A stretch of 64,000 bases of DNA from Reticulitermes speratus (taxonomy: Eukaryota > Arthropoda > Insecta > Blattodea > Rhinotermitidae): contig JAJKFL010000039.1 in the NCBI GenBank assembly GCA_021186555.1, positions 36,684,733 through 36,748,732 on the forward strand, read 5' to 3'. Shown piece by piece: positions 57,591 to 64,000 of the stretch. How positions within the stretch are numbered: the first letter of the stretch is position 1; each line of letters starts with the position of its first letter. A model generated the notes under the pieces. It was given only the letters and a program-made list of their open reading frames with translations. It ran no database searches and was not told the origin of the DNA. A program made the position numbers and the translations under genes.

Positions 57591-59470
57591 GTGTTCACCT
57601 CGGTAAAGTACTAGTTAGCATACCGCATGTACTTCTTATTGTGCTTGCTTAAGAACACTGTCAGCATCTGGACTGCATAGTGGCGATGATGGATTACTGT
57701 AGAAGAATACAGGACGTTGCAGGAGTGCAAACTACACGATGTATTTAAAATATCGAAGTACTGGGAGAAAACCCTCTTCCAGTGTCTTTAGTCGACCGCC
57801 TGTCTCTATTAGTGAGTAAAAACATTTTAGTGTCAGCCTTATGTGTTGACATACGAGATAATAAAGAGAATAAGAGCAACATGTAACTTCTGCTACGAAA
57901 AGTGAAGTAGTTAAACACCCCAAATGCTTCTGCACTTCAAATATACCGCACACTTCGAAACTTCGAACAAAGGAGAGCGAAACAATGTGACCTACACTGG
58001 TTCACTTCGGGACACAGCAAATTTGCTGAATGTCTGTTGGTGTCGAGGATGAAAACCTTAAGTGCTTCGTGTTCCCATACCATGACACCTAATTCCTCAT
58101 TATGTAATTTATATAATGTCCAACTGAAGACATTGCAACCGGTGCTATGATATACCTTATCATCTGCGTGTACAAATTTTCCAAAAGTGTTTGATGCCAC
58201 CTCAAATTCTAGGCACCAGTTCCGTGACATGAAGTAAGTTCCATACTCAAGACTCACAAATATTAGGCGCCACGGCGACTTGGCGTCCGGGATTTGTGCA
58301 CCCCTGTGTTAGAATAAGCCAAAGCAGAAGGGCTTATAAGTTGATATTCGGTAAACATGTTAAGGAGTACTACAGGATATTGAGTGAAGGCAGAATTTAT
58401 CCTTGTAAAGGCAGGACGAATATACAGCCCTTGGTCCTGTCAAAGGTATTAGTGTCAAGGATTCCAAGCTTGATTATGTATCGCAAATTAATATCCTAAT
58501 ATAGACTTACAGGTTAGTACAACATAAAATTATGGTGTGTGCCCCGCGAACTTTAGATCTTGTGTTCATATGACATACAATTTTGAAGATGTTGGGCCAT
58601 CCTGTACTATGACATGCAAGTCCATAAGTTTCTGTCTAATTTACAACATGACATTACCAAGATAAATGTACTCTTACGATGTTCTCTTGAACTTTAGCCC
58701 AAGTATAATTTTTAATTGTGTTAAGTGTATTACACCATTTGTACATTTACCCTTTGAAGCATAAGTCTGATATAAATAGTAATTACGAATTCAGACTCGA
58801 CCTCACAAAAGACACACTACATCTGCACTATAAACGTCAACTGGTTAATGCTGCGTACGGAGATAAATCACGCGAAACTGTACACTGTGTGGGCAAATGC
58901 AGTTACTGACTGCAAGTGTTCATACAGATCCTTTGTGTAAGCCAAAACATACAAACGGGCCCTTACCACAGTAAGTTATCTAACAGCCCTGGCACAGAGT
59001 AGTATTGTGGGCGCTACCCCAGCCCGCCACCTACATGTCAACAATTCATTTTACATAACAATTGCTCTTTGAATTGCTTCTTTACTCTCACTCTGGTTAT
59101 TTTCGTCGGTGAAGTGCAAATTATCTCTTGAGGCCAGAAATAAGAACTTTCAAGTGGAGCAATCTGCTTCATTACGCACGAATGCAGAGCACATGTGTTC
59201 GACCTTTACTTTGAAATAAACAAAAGCCAGTAGTTTAACGACTGCATTCACTCTGAACTCTCCCCATTGAGTTTCATTTTTTGTGGCCATCTGGCATAAG
59301 AACTTTGAAGTACAGCATTCAGGTACTGTAGGGGCTACACGATGAAGCAAACTGCCTCGTGATTGGACGGAATTGTAATCTCTTCAACATAAATCAAGAG
59401 AAATTGTTTAAGTTTTGATGTAGTATTTCTTGCTTGAATAGAACGTCACGTAATATTATATACGCTTTCT
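57591..59470. other. Intergenic with decayed repeat
   Basis: 57732-58257 carries overlapping minus-strand frames that seem to belong to one decayed dispersed repeat, since its right part is also found at 54660-54915. No domain is recognised. The rest is noncoding. Confidence 0.4.
58178..58310. repeat. Dispersed repeat, copy 2
   Basis: ATTTTCCAAAAGTGTTTGATG, AATTCTAGGCACCAGTTCCGTG and TTAGGCGCCACGGCGACTTGG, CGTCCGGGATTTGTGCACCCC parallel the copy at 54660-54915. Confidence 0.45.
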
Positions 59471-59474
59471 TCAT

Positions 59475-60755
59475 TAACCCTTAAGGGCCTAGTGGTTACT
59501 ATATGTACCACCAGTTTTAACATTACAAAATACCACGCTTTCCCCACAGAGTGTATTTATGTGTTTTGTATGGATCTCAGAACAAACAGCAATTATTTCA
59601 CTGTACAGCATTAACTGACTGGTTTGTATAACTGAGATGGAGTGTGTTTACTGCGTGGTACAGACTGGATATTTGTACATATATAAATATTCAGTAAATT
59701 CAGTAAATAACCCTTTAAAGCCCAGTGGTTACTATACGTACCACCAGCTTAACATTCAACAATTTACGTTCTGCCCACACAGTGTATTTATGTGTTTTGT
59801 GTGGATCTCAGAACAAACAGCGATTATTTCACTTTACAGCATTAACTGACTGGTTTGTATAACTGAGACGGAGTGTGTTTACTGCGCGGTATGGACTGTA
59901 TTTATATATAATGTATATTAACCCTTTAAAGCCCAGTGGTTACTATATGTACCACCAGTTTAACATTCAACAATTCTACGTTCTGCCCACATTTATACGT
60001 TTTGTGTGGATCTCAGAACAAACAGCGAATATTTCACTGTACAGCATTAACTGACTGGTTTGTATAACTGAGATGGAGTTTGTTTACTGCGCGGTACGGA
60101 CTGTGTTTATATATAATGTATATCAACCCTCTAAAGCCCAGTGGTTACTATATGTACCACCAGTTTAACATTCAACAATTCTACGTTGTGCCCACACAGT
60201 GTATGTATAAGTTTTGTGTGAATCTCAGAACAAACAGCGATTATTTCACTATACAACATTAACTGACTGGTTTGTATAACTGAGACGGAGTGTGTTTACT
60301 GCGCGGTACGGACTGTATTTATGTGTTTTGTGTGGATCTCAGAACAAACAGCGATTATTTCACTGTACAACATTAACTGACTGGTTTGTATAGCTGAGAC
60401 GGAGTGTGTTTACTGCGCGGTACGGACTGTATTTATGTGTTTTGTGTGGATCTCAGAACAAACAGCGATTATTTCCCTATACAGCATTAACTGACTGGTT
60501 TGTATAACTGAGACGGAGTGTGTTTACTGCGCGGTACGGACTGTATTTATGTGTTTTGTGTGGATCTCAGAACAAACAGCGATTATTTCACTGTACAGCA
60601 TTAACTGACTGGTTTGTATAACTGAGACGGGGTGTGTTTACTGCGCGGTACGGACTGTATTTATGTGTTTTGTATGGATCTCAGAACAAACAGCGATTAT
60701 TTCACTGTACAGCATTAACTGACTGGTTTGTATAACTGAGACGGAGTGTGTTTAA
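59475..60755 (+). repeat. Nested tandem array (about 210-bp and 114-bp periods)
   Basis: A long unit (AACCCTTTAAAGCCCAGTGG, CATTCAACAATTCTACG, GGATCTCAGAACAAACAGCG, GACTGGTTTGTATAACTGAG) repeats about four times up to 60300. After that a 114-bp sub-unit starting TATTTATGTGTTTTGTGTGG repeats exactly at 60316, 60430, 60544 and 60658. Confidence 0.85.
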
Positions 60756-61201
60756 ATAACTTTCAGATTAATTTTCTTTATCTACGTTTTCACGGCCCGC
60801 TCCTTTTCTAAGAGTCTGGTGTAATGATCGTAATGGCGTGAATAAAGAGACGCTATTTGGGTAGACGCAAATACACCTAACACGGTTGCGATTCACAGCC
60901 CGTCGCTGTCTATGGTGGCGCCTCTTGTAAGGACCGTAGGTTATTTACCGACCACGTATCAACTGCTTGCGTTATATAGCGAGATTTGAGGTACTTCCAT
61001 CGCCGAACACAAAGGTCACCCCTGTTGTATGCACTTCTCAGGCGCAAGTGACCGGCTGTTATCATATGCAGTTGTGACTGGAAGTGTCTGACAAAATGCA
61101 TTGATCACCTCAAGAGGAGAAAGAAACTGGTGACGTCACAGAAATATGGCAAACAATTTTGTGACAGTGGTCATATTCACCTATACGTGGACGGGAATTG
61201 T

Positions 61202-61214
61202 GGGGGGGGGGGGG
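61202..61214 (+). repeat. G13 tract
   Basis: Thirteen G in a row; possible quadruplex or assembly-prone site. Confidence 0.7.
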
Positions 61215-61379
61215 AGTGGTACAGGATAAAGGGCGGGAAATTTGTTGGCCAGCTGAGCAACTGTCAAAATCTCAAGAAAGACCCTCGCCCATACAGTTAG
61301 TAAGTTTCGGCTACGCCAATCTCCGACCTACACGATTCTCTAGTAGTGGAATCCATTGAAAACTATGTTCTTCGCATGG

Positions 61380-61735
61380 CAACTTCCTTTTATAATCATT
61401 GCACGTACCATCCCAATCCATTAATATGAAGCATTGGCAATTACTCTAAACAAGACCTTCAAGTAATGTATCGAAAGTATATTCACAAGCGCATCAAACA
61501 TGTAGTGCTCTAATTCCGAGCTTCGGCATAGGGAGTGTTTTTTTAGCATGGAGAATATCTCCAAATTTTCACTACGATTACGTAGACAGTCATAACATTC
61601 TACATGGCAGAAGTCTAGATGAATTACGTTTAAGAAAATTTGGTGTTCGGGACAAATGTATTACTTGTCTGTTGAATAATGTTGTATCCACCATGCATGT
61701 AAATAAATAAAGATTTAAAAAAAAAGTTTCGGCAG
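61380..61735 (+). mobile_element. Retroposed 3' end with poly(A)
   Basis: An open stretch reads YVDSHNILHGRSLDELRLRK, FGVRDKCITCLLNNVV and stops; then AATAAATAAAG and a run of nine A. It looks like the 3' terminus of a LINE or a processed copy. Family unknown. Confidence 0.4.
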
Positions 61736-62117
61736 CCTACGTGGAGCGCCAACTCCATATGTTCCGTGCGGCAACAAATCTTACGTGGTCATTGACTTTG
61801 AAAGTCCAGGCTTAAGGACTTCCAACAGCAGCATGAATCACGTGCAGCAATTTAAAGCTCTCCAAATTCTAAGTTTATTTGTGAACTCCAAATCATTGAT
61901 CTTCAGCTTTCTTTTTGTGGACATCACACCAGACCTTCGTTTGTATTTCAGGAACAAATTAATGTAGGTATCAAAACACTGCTGCTGCTCTTGGCGAAAT
62001 TCCAGCTCTTGTCTTGGGGTTTTAAATTGTAAAATACATCTGCTGGAAAACTGCCCAGAGTTTTTCATGACCGCAGGAAGAGAGAAGAAAGAACAGATTA
62101 ACGAAAGAAAAAATATT

Positions 62118-62355
62118 CCCTGGAATAGCTCAGTCGGTATAGTGAATTGCTATAGGCTGGACGTCCCGGTTTCATTCATTTTAAGGGCGGGAATTTTGTC
62201 TTTATCGTTAAGTCCAGAATGGTTGTGAGGCCTGGCCCATCCACCCTCCTATAAAACAGATCCCGGGGTTGAAGCGTCCGGAGCGTGCAGCTTACCACTC
62301 ACTTAAATCTAGCGCCGAGGTTAAGACACGTGGAGGCAGACCTCCACTTCCCCAT
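62118..62355 (+). mobile_element. SINE family 1, forward, diverged
   Basis: TGGAATAGCTCAGTCGGTATAG, GCTATAGGCTGGACGTCCCGG, TCCCGGGGTTGAAGCGTCCGG, TCTAGCGCCGAGGTTAAGAC. The head is well preserved, the middle partly replaced and the tail not found. Confidence 0.65.
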
Positions 62356-62867
62356 CTCAACGACGTGGTGATTAATGAAACTGGCAATTTTTTCTACGAT
62401 GCTGTTTGGAACTACCAGATGGTATGTGCATTAGCAGACGTAACAGTATGGCAGATTCTTGTCAGCTGTCGTTTCTCGCCCGTTTCTGCAACATGCAAAC
62501 AAGCCTGAACCTGTTTGCACTGAACGCTGGGCTGTATGCTATCATCTTCGCGTGTGTTTATTTCCTTGAACTGTCTGTCAGTAATCTTGCCTGCCTTCCG
62601 AATGACCTCTCCTCTTCACAAGATCAAGGTCACGCGCCGGTGTCAGATCCATCACAGATCATTGTTCCAACACAACTTTTCCGCGGGTGGGGGGGGGGGG
62701 GACACAATAATGCGACGTTGTTGTTTGAAGACACTGTTTCAGCCGCACGAGTTACACATACGATAAAATTATTACGGACATTGTGTGGATGAACAATTCA
62801 GAGTGCTCCAGCAGTTGGTGAACCGTTTAGTATAATGTGTATTAGTATATAGTATATATAGTGTTAG
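62356..62867. other. Intergenic with G13 tract
   Basis: Noncoding except for a 128-codon frame (62406-62792) that crosses the G13 run at 62689-62701 and has no recognisable domain. Confidence 0.4.
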
Positions 62868-63060
62868 TGCCATGGCTCAGGCGGTTAGTTGCCGGCCTCT
62901 CACCGCGGAGGCCCTGGTTCGATCTCGGGTTAGTCCATGTAGGATTTGTGGTAGACAAAGTGGCACTGGGACAGGTTTTTCCCCAGTACTTCGGTTTTCT
63001 CTTGTCAGTTTCATTACACCGGTGCTCCATTACGTCGAAAAATAAAAAAAAAACTAATCA
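62868..63060 (+). mobile_element. tRNA-derived SINE, family 3
   Basis: The head GTGCCATGGCTCAGGCGGTTAG (A box) and CCTGGTTCGATCTCGGGTT (B box) form a tRNA-like 5' region, followed by a unique body (TGGCACTGGGACAGGTTTTTC) and an A-rich end (AAATAAAAAAAAAACT). Unrelated to families 1 and 2 outside the tRNA part. Confidence 0.75.
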
Positions 63061-63369
63061 TATTTCTCTTCATCTTTATCACAGGGTTGCACAATAAGCC
63101 TTAAGACTGCGGTGCGTCCGTAGCATGTGCTGCGGGGCCCTTAAAAAAAAACTACAGTTAACAGACTTTTGGGCCACCTGTACTTGTGTGTGAAGCATCT
63201 GTCTGAAAAAGCTGAGAAACCCCGTGAAACCCCCACGACACTCGAACTGTATTGCATATAGGCCTATAATCCATTCTTGATTTATTTACTGACTCTTTCA
63301 GAGTACAGAGACTAGCATCGAAAGATGGGATGATGCTGAATTGGAAAGAATGTACGATGCAAACCTAAT
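63061..63369. other. Intergenic, nothing recognised
   Basis: Noncoding. One poly(A) run near 63145. Confidence 0.4.
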
Positions 63370-63377
63370 TTGAGGTA

Positions 63378-64000
63378 CGGTTGCATGGAGGGTCAGATGT
63401 CAAACACGCCAAAGCTGTCACGATATCCGGTTAAGGCAGGGACGTCCGACCAAATTTTGAGTTCCGCTTGCATGGAGGGTCAGATGTCAAACACGACAAA
63501 GCTGTCAGGATATCCGGTTAAGGCAGGGCCGTCCGACCAAATTTTGAGTTCCGCTTGCATGGAGGGTCAGATGTCAAACACGCCAAAGCTGTCACGATAT
63601 CCGGTTAAGGCAGGGACGTCCGACCAAATTTTGAGTTCCGCTTGCATGGAGGGTCAGATGTGAAACACGAAAGCTGTCAGGATATCCGGTTAAGGCAGGG
63701 ACGTCCGACCAAATTTTGAGTTACGTTTGCATGGAGGGTCAGATGTCAAACACGCCAAAGCTGTCACGATATCCGGTTAAGGCAGGGACGTCCGACCAAT
63801 TTTGAGTTCCGCTTGCATGGATGGTCAGATGTCAAACACGCCAAAGCTGTCACGATATCCGGTTAAGGCAGGGACGTCCGACCAAATTTTGAGTTCCGCT
63901 TGCATGGAGGGTTAGATGTGAAACACGACAAAGCTGTCAGGATATCCGGTTAAGGCAGGGACGTCCGACCAAATTTTGAGTTACGGTTGCATGGAGGGTC
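63378..64000 (+). repeat. 87-bp tandem array, running off the window
   Basis: Units TTGCATGGAGGGTCAGATGT ... AAATTTTGAGTTCCGC, 87 bp, about 7.2 copies. Two variants alternate: ACGCCAAAGCTGTCACG and ACGACAAAGCTGTCAGG. 87 is divisible by three, so the first three and a half units give a 29-residue repeat; a TGA in the fourth and small deletions in later units close the frame, which argues against coding. Confidence 0.9.

Noticed and set aside
62406..62792. 128-codon frame
   Set aside because: It runs through a G13 homopolymer giving polyglycine and shows no domain or splice context.

Overview
The window looks like nuclear DNA of an insect with a large, repeat-rich genome: AT-rich, long introns, many tRNA-derived SINEs, hAT and pogo-like MITEs, foldback repeats, and a gypsy-class endogenous retrovirus with an insect-type fusion envelope. 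A hemimetabolous insect such as a cockroach or termite is my guess; nothing here fixes the species.

Layout. 1-9600 holds an Errantivirus-like provirus on the + strand. It has a long terminal repeat block at both sides (1-1590 and about 7788-9588), a long open pol frame that has lost gag and protease, and an intact env frame whose leader exon lies in the terminal repeat. Each block carries two SINEs in opposite orientation. About 50 bp downstream begins the first of three exons (9652-9804, 14290-14496, 15408-15613) that join in phase and encode the C-terminal part of an insect TMIE (transmembrane inner ear) orthologue. The provirus therefore seems to lie inside the Tmie gene, in the same direction. 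The next intron contains a 1.4-kb tandem array bounded by a 13-bp target-site duplication.

19674-30512 (+) is a complete five-exon gene for a 170-residue UPF0047/YjbQ-family protein; all four introns are GT-AG and in phase. 30513-50800 has no gene I can support. It is old repeat-derived DNA with hAT-like elements, pogo-type MITEs, foldbacks, SINEs and LINE tails. 50803-53282 (- strand) holds the last two recognised exons of a coiled-coil protein, separated by a GC-AG intron. 53.3-64 kb is repeat-dominated: a SINE, MITEs, a 21-bp and a 32-bp minisatellite, a 114-bp array and an 87-bp array that runs off the end.

The most unusual signal is a family of short retro-inserted elements (50207-50407, 39121-39385, 10663-12074, partial at about 18.65 kb). 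Members share end sequences; three have 12-13-bp target-site duplications, and three carry a hammerhead-ribozyme-like core (CTGANGA, a short hairpin, then GAAAC followed by a stem III strand). The 10.7-kb member is a head-to-tail multimer ending in an inverted copy, the kind of product expected from reverse transcription of a circular or multimeric RNA. A second foldback family with a related core is scattered through the window.
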